Source of the DNA: Microglena sp. YARC
Lineage: Eukaryota > Chlorophyta > Chlorophyceae > Chlamydomonadales > Chlamydomonadaceae
Assembly (NCBI GenBank): GCA_022414725.1
Contig: CM039463.1
Span: 92,970,168 to 93,034,167 of the forward strand
Length of the DNA: 64,000 nt
Direction: 5' to 3'
In this document: in pieces, positions 23,118 through 35,200 of the stretch
How positions within the stretch are numbered: the stretch's first letter is position 1
Layout: every line of letters starts with the position of its first letter
Position numbers and translations under genes: made by a program
Notes under the pieces: model-generated
What the model was told of the DNA's origin: nothing
What the model saw: only the letters and a program-made list of their open reading frames with translations
The model's database searches: none

Positions 23118-23510
23118 GGGTGTGTTTCCAGTGGGGCAGGGGCTGGTTTCTCGCGGACGTTAAATTGTCCATGTTCTGAAAGCCTCAAACCTCATCGAGA
23201 GAATCCTGGAGAGAATACTTGGTGCTCGCCGGTGCTAGCCGGGCTGGACTTCAGCGGATCCTACGTGGACTTCAGCGGAATTGAAAAACTTCAGCGGGAG
23301 GGTCAGGGCTCCCGCTGAAGTTTCGCATTCCGCTGAAGTCCACGTAGGATCCGCTGAAGTCCACGTCGGCCTTCAGCGGTCAAAAAAGCCAGCGTGGACT
23401 TCAGCGGGACATAGCAAAATGTCAGCGGAACCCCACTGGAAACACTTCGTGCCAGCGTGGACTTCAGCGGAACTTCAACGGTGACCGAAAACCCCACTGG
23501 AAACACACCC
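23118..23510. mobile_element. Tourist-like MITE (PIF/Harbinger type)
   Basis: The 393-bp element has perfect inverted termini, GGGTGTGTTTCCAGTGGGG at 23,118-23,136 and its complement at 23,492-23,510. It is flanked on both sides by the 3-bp duplication TAA (23,115-23,117 and 23,511-23,513). GGG-starting termini with a TWA target duplication are the hallmark of PIF/Harbinger elements. Inside are at least eight copies of GGACTTCAGCGG in both orientations and a strong hairpin (23,246-23,362). No transposase is encoded. Confidence 0.92.
23246..23362. repeat. Long internal hairpin of the Tourist-like MITE
   Basis: The left arm (23,246-23,300) and right arm (23,309-23,362) are near-perfect reverse complements around the 8-nt loop GGTCAGGG. 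Both contain GGATCC and CTTCAGCGG motifs, and the mismatches are confined to the TTGAAAAA/TTTCGCA part. Confidence 0.9.
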
Positions 23511-23526
23511 TAAGATTCCAGGCCAG

Positions 23527-23844
23527 TCAGGTTAACCGGCAATTTTGACCGGCTTTCTTGGGAAAATGTGAAGATGTGAAAAAACAACACGATTTCTCGC
23601 AAGTATCGCATAGGTATTTTTCCTTAGGGGGCCGACCAATAAGCATTGGTCTATAGTTTGGACAGAGCCATCCAGTATACTTGACATAGCCTGTTAAATA
23701 CTTATATACATAATTTCCTCCAATATAACGCGTTGATAAACTAACATGACGATCTTCGTTCGCTCCCGCAGTTATTAGCTTCTTCATCATGAACTCATGA
23801 TGGTCAAGACATACAAAATTGCCACCAAGGTCAGTACGATGCAT
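23527..23844 (-). other. Hypothetical Cys-containing frame
   Basis: A 105-codon reverse frame with non-repetitive, protein-like composition. It carries four spaced cysteines, two in a CDTC motif, in its last third (WLC, then YLCDTCEKSC), compatible with a small metal-binding knuckle. It ends 14 bp from the Tourist-like MITE. No family was recognised and no splice partners were found. It may be part of an unknown transposon. Confidence 0.25.
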
Positions 23845-24380
23845 AACAACACTCTCTTACGCACATGGCACATTTTCTGGGTTGTTTTGGCTAAGTTTGG
23901 CGAAATTTGTTGTGCATTATTAGTGCTGATTTAGCTAATAGCCCTATTAGGTATAATTTGTCCAACTTTAGCCCTGAACCCCGAAGCGTAAAAATACCGT
24001 ATATTTGATGTTTGCTTCCCAGCTTGGTTGCTTTATTTTGACTGGGAGAATAAATTCGAAAGAACCCTCCCGGGAGTTATGGTTTTGAGCTTGCTTGTCG
24101 ATCTTGGATCAGATTGAACTTGAGCTTGGGGAGGAGGACAAAAGTCAAACCCAAAGAATATGGGTGCGTGGTAGGGAATGGATTGAGCCAAAGCATCTGT
24201 ATGATGCTATGCTTCAGGATACATCCCCAATAATAAAAAAATAATAACTTGGTTACATGGCTCCAGCCAGCAATTTGGCTGCTTGCCATCTTAAGCGGTA
24301 ACCTAATTACATAGATTATTCAGATGTCAGCATTCTTATCAAAATATCTGTATCCAATCTATTCACACAGTACAAGAATA
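23845..24380. other. No gene; one family E motif
   Basis: CTTGGTTACATGGCTCCAGC followed by CAGCAATTTGGCTGCTTGCC at about 24,247-24,290 is a copy of dispersed family E (see 40,840-41,460). Nothing else was recognised. Confidence 0.5.
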
Positions 24381-24388
24381 CAAATATC

Positions 24389-24898
24389 TAGGGCTGTCAA
24401 TACCGTACGGTATTTTCAATTACCGTACAATAGATCGTGATATACCGTACGGTATCGATACCATACGATATTTTTTATACCCTTTTTGGGGGAAATCAGT
24501 ATAAGACCAAGGGGATATAACAGGAGATACCGTTTACACGTCCATACACTTAAAATCAAGTCAAATGAACCAATACCGAGGGAGATAGAAAAACACGGTA
24601 CTATCGTGGTCTATTACCGTTCGATTATATATCGTACGGTACAAGGCGGTATACTAAATTCCCTGGCCCAGACTCAGGTGCTCCTGACGAGAATCGAACC
24701 GCCGACCTGTCGAGTGTAAGATATTTTCGTAGACCACAGGACCACAGGATATGGTTGAACACGATATATCGTACGCTATAGACCATATATCGTACGGTAA
24801 TCCCAAAAATACCGTACGCTGGAACTTTATTACCGTACGATATATCGTACGGTTCACGGTAAAATAAATACCGGGCGATATAAAGCTTGACAGCCCTA
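24389..24898 (-). mobile_element. 510-bp hAT-like element carrying a tRNA-like module
   Basis: Termini are TAGGGCTGTCAA and its exact complement TTGACAGCCCTA. An 8-bp target duplication, CAAATATC, lies at 24,381-24,388 and 24,899-24,906. The interior is full of palindromic TACCGTACGGTA motifs. On the minus strand at about 24,675-24,750 there is a tRNA-like stretch with a good B box (GGTTCGATTCTC) and an A-box-like TGGTCTACG. A larger, related copy is at about 29,585-30,672. No transposase is encoded. Confidence 0.9.
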
Positions 24899-24906
24899 CA
24901 AATATC

Positions 24907-26148
24907 AGTGCATGCGAAGAGCGATGCATGCTGATCAGGTTTGTTCGAGGGCAATTCAAAATCTACGTTTTATAATCCCAATTGTTACGTTTTCAGCATA
25001 ACGGATCCTCGAAAATCTACCAGGTGGCCCACCTGAGGTGGGTGCTTGCCAGACGCGCTGATCAGAGATTGCTTTTATATGCTCTACCAGCCAGTCTTGA
25101 CTGCACACCGACTTCAAGAATGAGCCCCCCCCCCCCCCCCCCCCCCCCGTTCGATACCTACAGACACTAGGGATTTAACTTTCCAGAATCCAAGTTTCAC
25201 ACGCGACAAAGATGCCTTCGGAAGCTTTTGGCTATGGTGGGGGAAACTGATACCAAATGCGAGGGGGGGGGGGGCAGAAGAACAAATCTGATCCCATGGC
25301 CCAGATGTGTAGAGCTTGTTGAGAGGATGAAGGATCTGGTCTTATTTATTGTTTGGACCAGTAGTAAAAACGTTATGGGCCCCCGAAGTTGGGGTGGGTG
25401 GGTGGCTGCCTGGCTGGTGAGAGAAAAACTGTAATTTAAAAAAAATACCGTTGGTGCTATTCAAGATATTTTTACATAGCCCACATAATGACATGGGAGT
25501 AGAACTGGGGTGTTCCTGTACTAAAGACCAGTCTCAATTGGTGCTTTTAGGGCTTCCTTCCCCCCCCCCCCTCCGAGCATGTCATTCGTATTGGCTGAGC
25601 ATGAGATTAAGATAGGCCAAGCATGTCAATTATATAGGCTATGGCATATTAGGGGGCTGAACTCCCTAACCCCCAGGCCCTACCTCTCATGTAACATTGA
25701 TGGTGATGATGCGCTTCGTCCGTGTGCCCACAAACGCTGATTGTATTGTCTTTTTATTTTTCTTGCTCCACATAGGGTGCATGGTTATGGGAGCAGCACC
25801 ATTAGATAGGCCTTATCAAGCTATAAAAAATGCACCCTACTTTGACTTCCTAATTATTATTGTGGAAGGAGATAATGGCCTCCAAGTGGGTCCCAAAGCG
25901 GTAAACTCAGCCCTCTGTAGGAAAAATGGGCATGGGGTGGGAGATTTGTTTTTTGCCCCCCCCCCCCCCCCCCCTCGACCATATGTATTTTTTAAATATA
26001 CAAGGATTCAGGTTTCCCATTAGTCATGCTTGCAGAACGTGAGATATGGTGGGCTATGGTGGGGGAAAACCACGCATGACGTGGGATTGAGAAAGTCAAC
26101 CCATACGCTCTTGCTTCGTGATAGCATTTCTTTTAACCAACAACAGAA
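24907..26148. other. Intergenic, downstream of the GST gene
   Basis: There are poly-C or poly-G runs at about 25,125-25,148, 25,264-25,274, 25,561-25,571 and 25,958-25,974. A small fold is formed by AGGGTGCATGG and AAATGCACCCT (25,775-25,845). The 108-codon frame at 25,697 has no known motif. No obvious polyadenylation signal for the GST gene was identified. Confidence 0.4.
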
Positions 26149-26233
26149 CTAGGAAGCAGCAGCTTCAGTCTCCTTCTTCTTCTCCGTAGCCCTTGATGCC
26201 ACAGTTGCTGCGCAAGCAGGGCGTGCTGCCAAC
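26149..26233 (-). CDS. GST terminal exon (exon 7)
   Basis: 85 bp, preceded on the minus strand by the acceptor ATGTGATATGCAG. The first base completes the arginine codon split across intron 6, and the frame then runs 27 codons to TAG. The sequence after the split codon (LAARPAC) fits the usual GST pattern of Arg-Pro-Ala shortly after the conserved Pro-Asn-Val-Tyr-Met block. The Lys/Glu/Ala-rich tail is unremarkable. No better candidate was found between 31,800 and this point. Confidence 0.75.
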
Positions 26234-29200
26234 CTGCATATCACATGATTGGTCATGAGTTTCAAATGTGCAAGTAGAAGAAGATATGATTGCATGCATT
26301 ATACGAAATATAAATGGACGTGTTCATGATCCAAATTATGTATGATAGTATACATGATACAAATTGTACATGATCAAATACATTTTATAAACATCAAATG
26401 ATTGTATACATGATACACATTATATATGATTGTATACATGATACAAATTATAGATGATCAAATACATTATATAAATATCAAATGATTGTATACATGATAC
26501 ACATTATTTATGATTGTATACGTTGTACAGAGTATAGATGATCAAATACATTTTATAAAGATCAAATGATCGTGTACATGACATACATTATATATGATTG
26601 TATACGTTGTACAAAGTATAGATGATCAAATATAAATGATAACTGATCGTATACATGATACAAATTATATAAGAGTGTACCGTATGCGCCTAAGAAAATG
26701 GCAGCAAATAGGGTTGGCAGTAAATCCCCAAAACAACTGAAATCATTTTACGCCATTTAAGTTGGCGGATTATTCTAAATTGGGGGTCTCCATAAATTAG
26801 CTCAAGGTGCATGTTGGCAGAATCCTTTTAAATTGTCTTCTTTCCATTCAAACCAGATTCAGGTGTGAGTCAAAACTCAAAAGGAAACACAGATCAGCCC
26901 AGAGTTGGATGAAAATAAATGTTTCAATCAAATTCAGAGTCTGGTGCGGCAGATTTTTTAACACCTTAGTTTACTCTGCCAGCAAACACTAAGCCTCAAG
27001 GCCGATCGACCGTGCGATTCAAACCAGATCCAGGTGGAAGCCCAGAGTTGGATGACAAGTCCTATGTAGCCCCGCAAGCGACGGGGAAAATTGGCGGAGT
27101 GTGTTGGCAACGGAACAAAAAGTGGCAACGATGGAGCTGACAAAAGCGAGTTAGTTACGCGACAGTTGGATGACGTGTCAGGCTTCAATACAAATTTCGG
27201 ACGGACAGACGGACAAATGGTAACCCTGGGGACTACCGCCCCCTCAAAGAGGGGGCTCCGCCAAAAACAAATGTAGCAAAGGCGTTCGATGGTCTGATGG
27301 TTGTTTGACTATAATTTGAACCTTGGGAGTGTTACAGCAGTACACTGCATTGAAGTGAACCCCGCCACAATGTTGGCGGATGGCCCTAGTTCTAGGGGCT
27401 CCCTGTTTTGGCCCAGGCGCCAAGCCCCACCAGAATTGGCGGGACCCATCCGCCAAAATATACGCCATTGTTTGAGGCGCATACAGTAAACATGATACAA
27501 ATCATATGAGTGTATACATGCTGGGTCATGCATATCAAATGTGGAAGTATACACGATTGTGTAATACTTTGTCATGTGTTCCAAATATAAGTGTTCCAAA
27601 TATAGTTGGTTCCAAAGAGTGTTCCAAATATACAGTTACAACAAGATATTATTGAGTTACGTGATACCAAATATACATGCGTTGCCTAGGCAAGCTGTGA
27701 GGGTGCGATAAGGTAGGAAGATGCGAGGAGAAAGAAAGAGCAATGCCGCGCACGCGCAGAGCAGCGCAAAAGGCGCAAGAAAGAGGAAAAGGCCCTGAAG
27801 TACGGGCAGTACAAAATCCGTATAATATTAGTCGGCTCCGCCGTCTAACATTAGTTAATGTTAACTTATATTAGTTATTAACTAACATTAACTGACATAG
27901 CCGATCCCTAGATATACGTGATACCAAATATACATGATTACATACATGATACATGTTATTTATTATTGTGAACATGATGCATGTTATTTATTATTGTTCA
28001 CATGATGCATAGTATATATGATTGCAAACATGATACATGACATATTTATTATTGTACACATGATACAAAATATACACGACTGTATAGATGATACTTAGCA
28101 TATATTATTTTACCCATGCTACATAGTATACACAATGAGGGATGTCGATGCAGTCCTCTTTCCAAGATTCTCGTACGTCTACGATATTGTACTCACGTTT
28201 TTGCAAGTTATGGGTGGGAAAGATGCAGAAAAGGGTGCCGAAGACAAAATTTGCTTGTGAGACCAAGCTCACGTCTACGATATTGTACTCACGTTTTTGC
28301 GCCAATTGAAATGGGACCTTGGACATTTTCATATTACAATAAGTATCATCAACAGAATTTAAATTCACTCATTCCTGGCAAATTTAAATTCACTCATTCC
28401 TGGCGATAAAAATACGATAGTCACCACGGCGATCGTACAATTTACCGCCCACTGTTCGGTGCAGGGCGATAAGGACGGCAATTATAGGGAATCGACCTAG
28501 ATCTCCTGTGAGTTCTTGCTACTAATTGTACTCCTTTCACTCTTGGGGGGCTAGTTTGACCCCTGTGGGCCTGGCTACCTAACCCTCACTAAGGGCCGTA
28601 AAAGTACAATATTCAGACATATTGTACTGTACCCACCAGAAAAGTGTTGTCATCGTACCGTAACAGTGTTTTAATGATATCATACTGGAAATCCCTGTAT
28701 ATGATTTGTATACATGAAACATAATATATATGATTGATATACATGATATATAGTTTTTATGATTTGTATACATTAGGGGGTCCCAAAATTAACTTACCCC
28801 TTACAATGATATTTCACATTTATTTTTCAAGTGGAACATAACACTATGCATAGGTGTAATACATGTCCCTGTGACATGTGCACATGCCTGACCCCCACCC
28901 AATCAAAATCAAGAAGGCTCCTCTCCCTTTCTGATGACTCAATAACAAAAAAAATGTCGGAACTCATCAAAACAATACCAAAATTGGAACCCACCCCATG
29001 GAACCCATGGACGCTTGTCTTGATTGACATGGTCGACAGGTAGCATGGTTAGTGCTAGCTGGGCATGAAAACATTTCAAGACAAATGCCAAGCCATGTTG
29101 TTGTGGCCATGTAGTATGCATGAATTACCACCTCCACCCCCCAAAAAACACACCCATAAACATCTCATACACATGGAGAACCCCCTAGGCTCTAGTGTGG

Positions 29201-32200
29201 CATGTCATGAGGCCACGAGCCCTACACTCATGTAACATGCAACACCTAGCATTGCTCCAGCATCCAAGGACTATGGCATGCAACATCTCGCCGCTGCCCC
29301 GAAATACGCACCTGGCAGCACTCCACATGTCAACGGTTCCGACACCACCAACCACTCGCGCAAGCACCAAGGAGATTTCCCTAAAGATACTCATCAGCCT
29401 CAGCATCAGCGCACTAACTTTCGAAACTAGGCAGTGTGGGGTTCGGGATTCAAATTCTTCGTCCTTAGTTTATTATTGACAAAACAGGGTAAGCTAATTT
29501 CGGCACCCCCTACATGAAACATAATATATATGATTGATATACATGATACATAGTATATAAATGATTGTATACATGATACATAGTTGATAAGTGGGGATGC
29601 CAAAGTTTAATCTTTTCTGAACTATCGTACGGTATCGTACGATTGCAATATCGTGTACCACTTTCTATGGAAATCAGTATGAGAATAAGGGGATGTTACC
29701 AGAGTACTTCCAAGCGCGCGCTTTTGCGCGCAGGCGCGCTGCCTTTTTGAGCCCCACTGCGCGTTTTGCGCAGTTTTTTGCAACCCCCTGTGGGCGCAGC
29801 AAACAATTTTTGCGCTTTTTGCACTACAAAGCGCAGTTTGTTTTTTGCAAGTGCGCTAAAGCGCAAGTCAATTTGGTAAATGGAAGTACCCTGGATGTTA
29901 CAGGTAATAGCGTTACAACGGCAATACAGAATAATCCAAGTCAGATGAACCAATACTGAAGTAGATAAGAAAACATAATAGTACTGTGCTCATTATCTTG
30001 CATTGTTTCGAAAACATGGTAGAGTGGAAGCTGCTACGAGTAGAGTGGTAGTTACTTTACGAAAACGTGGTACTTTACGGTACAGTGGTAGTTGCTTTAC
30101 GAAAACGTGGTACTTTACGGTACAGTGGTAGTTGCTTTACGAAAACGTGGTACTTCACGGTACAGTGGTAGTTGCTTTACGAAAACGTGGTACTTTACGG
30201 TACAGTGGTAGTTGCTTTACGAAAACGTGGTACTTTACGGTACAGTGGTAGTTGCTTTACGAAAACATGATAGTACCGTGCTCATTATCGTGCTCAATAT
30301 CGTACAATCTATCACCCTATGTTGTCCGATTGAAGTGCTATGTACCCAAATACAGGCCCGTGACCAGGCCCATTAATTGTAACCCCCAGGCTTGCATGCC
30401 CCTGAGCTACTCATGACGAGATTTGAACCCCTAACCTCCAATTTACACAACCCATTACGTACCAGACCACTGGATTCATGATTTGCTAGACCACTTGACC
30501 AGATAGACGGACGGCACTTAACGAATTTTGAAATTAGAGTACGATGTCAGTTCGCTACACAGCAAGATATATTGTACTACCACGCTAACTCAAAATATCG
30601 TACAGCAGTTCATATTATCGTACTATATCGTATGAGAAACTCTATCGTACACAATTGTGCTTGACAACCCTGTATATATGAGAGCATCCATGATACATAG
30701 TACACCTATGATTGATTTGCATGATACATATTTCATCTACGATTGACTAACATGATACATAGTACATATGAGTGTATACGGTACATGATACAAAGTATAT
30801 GTAATATATCATAGGCACTCTATATGATTGTACACGGTACATGATACTAAGTATATATAATATATCATATGCACTATATGATTGTACACGGTACATGATA
30901 CTAAGTATATATAATATATCATATGTACTATATGATTGTACACGGTACATGATACAAAGTATATGTAATATATCATATGCACTCTATAAGATTGTACACG
31001 GTACATGATACTAAGTATACATAATATATCATATGCACTATATGATTGTACACGGTACATGATACAAAGTATATGTAATATATCATATGCACTCTATATG
31101 ATTGTACACGGTACATGATACTAAGTATACATAATGTATCATGTACACTATATGATTGTACACGGTACATGATACTAAGTATATATAATATATCATATGC
31201 ACTACATGATTGCACACGGTACATGATACACAGTATATATAATATATATTTAATGTATGATTGTTTACATGACAGTGATTTTTTTCATATCTAAAAGTGG
31301 GTTTCTCCCGGGTTTCTCCTAGCTATATTTTGTTAGGCCTCCTCCAGGGACGGCTTTTTAGTGCTTTCTGTAGCTTTTTATAGCTTTTTGAAGCTTTTTA
31401 GGGCAACTTAGGGCAAAAAACAAAACAAACCTTTTTTTTACTTTTTTTATAGCGATAATTTCGCAAAAACGGGGTCAAAAGTAGCGATCGCTATATAAAG
31501 CAGAAATAAAAATCCCTGATACATGATTGGTCAATTGTATCAAATGTGAGAGACAGTGACACCCTCCCGCTTTCCCCTTTGATTTGTCTTTCATCGAACC
31601 CCCCCTCCCCTCTTCCTCCCTCCCTCCCTTGTCCTCCTTCCCTCCCCCTCCCCTGCAACCTCTCCCCATCACCCTCCCCTTCCTCCGCTCCCCTACTTCC
31701 CTTCCCGTCTCATTGCACCCAAACAGTACACAAAAGCCAGACCACCCTCTCACCCTCACCATTCCCCCTCCCCAAGTACACGGAAGCCGAGCCAGCCAAC
31801 CCACCTTGCCATGTAGGCCAGCACGTTGGGGTATGGGCTGAGGTCGACGTTAGGAAGACCACCCCCTCACCCTCACCCCCCCACAGTACACGGAAGCCAA
31901 GCCAGCCAACCCACCTCGCTATGTAGGCCAGCACGTTGGGGTAAGGGGTGAGGTCGAGCTGAGGTAGTAAGGCTGGGAAATAGAGCAGATACGCACCAAC
32001 AGCAACATCCGAGAAAGAGGAGTCCCCCTCCCCCTCCCCTTTAACCTCTCCCCCTCACAAAGTATACAGAAGCCAAGCCAGCCAACCCACCTTGCCATGT
32101 AGGCCAGCACGTTGGGGTAAGGGCTGAGGTCGACGTTAGGAAGGAAGGCTGGGACATAGAGCAAGTATGCACCAACAGCAACATCCGAGACAGAGAAGTC

Positions 32201-35200
32201 CCCCTCCAGATACTCGCGGGTTGAAAGGTAAGCATCCAAGGTGCCCAAGGTAGCTGGCATCTGTGTACAGAGGTGGGCAGGTAACATTCACCAAGTCAGG
32301 TTATTAGGATAAGCAACAGCTATCCCGGTTCGGCGAATAGTTCAATGGTTGATCACTCCGCTGCACTGAAGAGGGTGCTGGGTTTGAATCCCTACGGATG
32401 CGATTTAGTGTTCTCTTTCGCTGTCAACCACCATGGTAGCACTGCCCAGGTAAAGTAGCAGCTCGTTCTCTACCGCCATAAGACGGGGCTCCCTTAATAC
32501 CCCGCCCCAGCAGGCGTCATCATTACTAATCAAGAGCTGCAGCACTCCACCCAGTCAGGCTGCTGGTATTGAGATGAGCAGCAGCAATACTCAACAAATG
32601 GCTATATGCATGCAGCTGAGCAGGTAAGCATCCAAGGTGCCCAAGGTTACTGGCACCTGGTAACACATGTAGGCAGGTGGGACAGTTCACCCAGTAAGTT
32701 TGTTGGGATAAGGTCCAGCTGCGCCCAACATATGACTTCATACATCCAGGTGGACAGGTAAGCATCCAAGGGTCCCAATGTAGCTGGCACCTGGTAACAC
32801 ATGCGGGCAGGTACCTTTCACCCGGCCAGATAGGTAGGATAAGCAGCAGCTACGCCCAACATTTGACTTCAGATACCGGTATCTAGTTGAAAATGTATAC
32901 ATCCAAGGGTCCCAAGGTAGCTGGCAGCTGGTAACATAAGCAGGCAGGTACCTTTCACACGCTCAGTTTATTGGGATAAGGTACAGCTGTGCCCAACATA
33001 TGACGTCATACATCCAGGCGGCTAGGAAAGCATCCAAGGGCTCTAAGGTAGCTGGTGTCTGGGAGTAGACGTGGGCAGGTACCATTGAAACAAGCCAATG
33101 TATGTGTACGGGTATGAACCACTCACGCAGTCAAGACACTGGTATTGGGATAAGGTTCAGCTACACCCAACATATGACTGCATACATACAGGTGGACACA
33201 TCACCAACACCGCAACCAAAATGCTACCAGCAGCAGCAGCAGCAGCACTATCACCGCCACCTCTACCACCACTACAACCACCACAAGCACCACCACTTCC
33301 ACCACCACCACTATTACCACCATTACCACAACTACTACCACAACTACTACCACAACTACCAACACCGCTTCCACCACCACCACCACGACCACGTGTGCAC
33401 CATCATCTCCACCACCACCACCTCTACCACGACGACGTGTGCACCATCACCACCACCACCACCACCACGACCACGTGTGCACCACCACCACCACCTTAAC
33501 TACATTCCCACCACGGCCACCACCACCACCAACAACACCATGTGTGAGCCTCACCTGTGTCTCCCTGAATTGTTCCACAACCATGGAGTTGACCACCACC
33601 ACCACAATCATGTGTGCACCACCACCACCACCATTCCCCCATGTGTGAGCCCCACCTGTGTCTCCCTGAATTGTTCCACAACCATGGAGTTGACCACCAT
33701 CACCACAATCATGTGTGCACCAGCACCACCACCATTACCCCCATGAGTGAGCCTCACCTGTGTCTCCCTGAATTGTTCCACAAACATGGAGTTGACCAGG
33801 GTGCTGTTGCCAAAGAGAGTCCACTTGGCAGCGATGCCACGGGATGCAGCATCTGGGCAATCACCATACTTGTCGGCTGCATTACAGAACAGATCCAAAG
33901 GGTGGAGCGTGTGTACATAGTGGATTTTTTTCTGTGTATGTCTCTTGGCAGCTATGCCACAGGATGCAGCATCTGGGCAATCACCATACTTGTTGGCTGC
34001 ATCACAGAACAGATCAACAGGGTGAAGCGTGTGTACAGAGTGGATGTACATGTTTATGTCAGCATGTGTGGCTGTGTATGCCTCTTGGCAGCTATGCCAC
34101 AGGATGAAGCATCTAAGCAATCACTGTACTTGTCGGCTGCATCACAGAACAAATCATGCGGGCATATTGTGTTTTGGTGTATGTGTGTCTGTATTTGAGC
34201 GATGCATTTGCCTCGACACAGTTCTTTGATTGACTGCACCCGACACATCCACATTTGAAGGTGAATCCCACACTCACCCAGGTACATCAGAATGGAACTG
34301 CTCACACTCATGCCCACACTCATACCCATGCCCACACTCACCTAAGTACATCAGAATGGCACCGCTCACGCTCATGCCCACACTCACACTCACACCCATG
34401 CCCATACGCACCCAAGTACATCAGAATGGCACCGCTCACGCTCATGCCCACACTCACACCCATGCCCATACTCACCCAAGTACATCAGAATGGCACCACT
34501 CTCGAACTGCATACAGAGAACAAGCACACCGGGTGAGGAGTGAGCGTGAGAGGGACATGCAGGTAAGGAGTGCGCAGGCAAAATCAATGCTCGAATCATT
34601 CAGATAAGTTTAAAATAAACAGGATGGGCATAAACCAGTTTCCCAAAAATCAAATGCACTAAGGTGAGGAGTGGGCGAGAGAGGGAGATGCAAGTTATGG
34701 GCGCACAGGCAAGCTCAAAGCTCAAACATTAACAATGTTGATGCCCTCTAGGGTCCTCTATATATCCATAAAGCAGCTTCCGAAAAATAAAATGAACTTA
34801 GGTGGGCATGAGTGAGCATGAGGGAGATGCAGGTTAGGAGTGCGCAGGCAAGCTCAAAGCTCAAATATTTAAGATAATTTCCAAATACCCAGGATGAGCT
34901 GATTAAGCATCCAGGTAAGGAGTGAGCATCAGAGCATCAGAGCATCAGGGTTGTGCAGGTCAGGAGTGTGCACACATGGCACAACCTTGAATGACTGAGA
35001 TAAGCTCCAAATACGCAGGATGAGCAGAACGCAGGTGGGGAGTGAGCAAGAGAGGGGTGTGCAGGTCAGGAGTGCGCAGACAAGGCACAAGCTCAAACAA
35101 TTACGATGTTCATACCCCCTAGAGTCCTATATATATCCATAACGCTGTTTTGCAACAATCAAATGAACATAGGTGAGGAGTGGGCATTAGAGTGAGATGT

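Larger units (their letters stand above)
29585..30672 (-). mobile_element. Larger copy of the 24,389-type hAT-like element
   Basis: It shares GGAAATCAGTATRAGA, AAGGGGAT, CAAGTCAGATGAACCAATAC, TACGGTAYCG palindromes and a minus-strand tRNA-like segment with the 510-bp element. The right end keeps CTTGACAACCCT, while the left terminus is not recognisable. A 194-bp MITE and a 40-bp minisatellite lie within it. The minus-strand tRNA-like region (about 30,395-30,510) contains GGGGTTCAAATCTCG and two GTGGTCTRG motifs. Confidence 0.7.

Noticed and set aside
24675..24750. Functional tRNA gene
   Set aside because: The cloverleaf cannot be completed and the segment lies inside a transposon with a target duplication; only the B box is convincing.
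31805..32032. Alternative last exons of the GST gene
   Set aside because: Both segments end in a donor site, not a stop, and lack acceptors, so they are truncated duplicates rather than terminal exons.
33102..33746. 214-codon His/Thr/Pro-rich forward frame
   Set aside because: It is a translation of the CCA/CAC triplet tract in GST intron 5, with pieces of antisense exon 5 copies.
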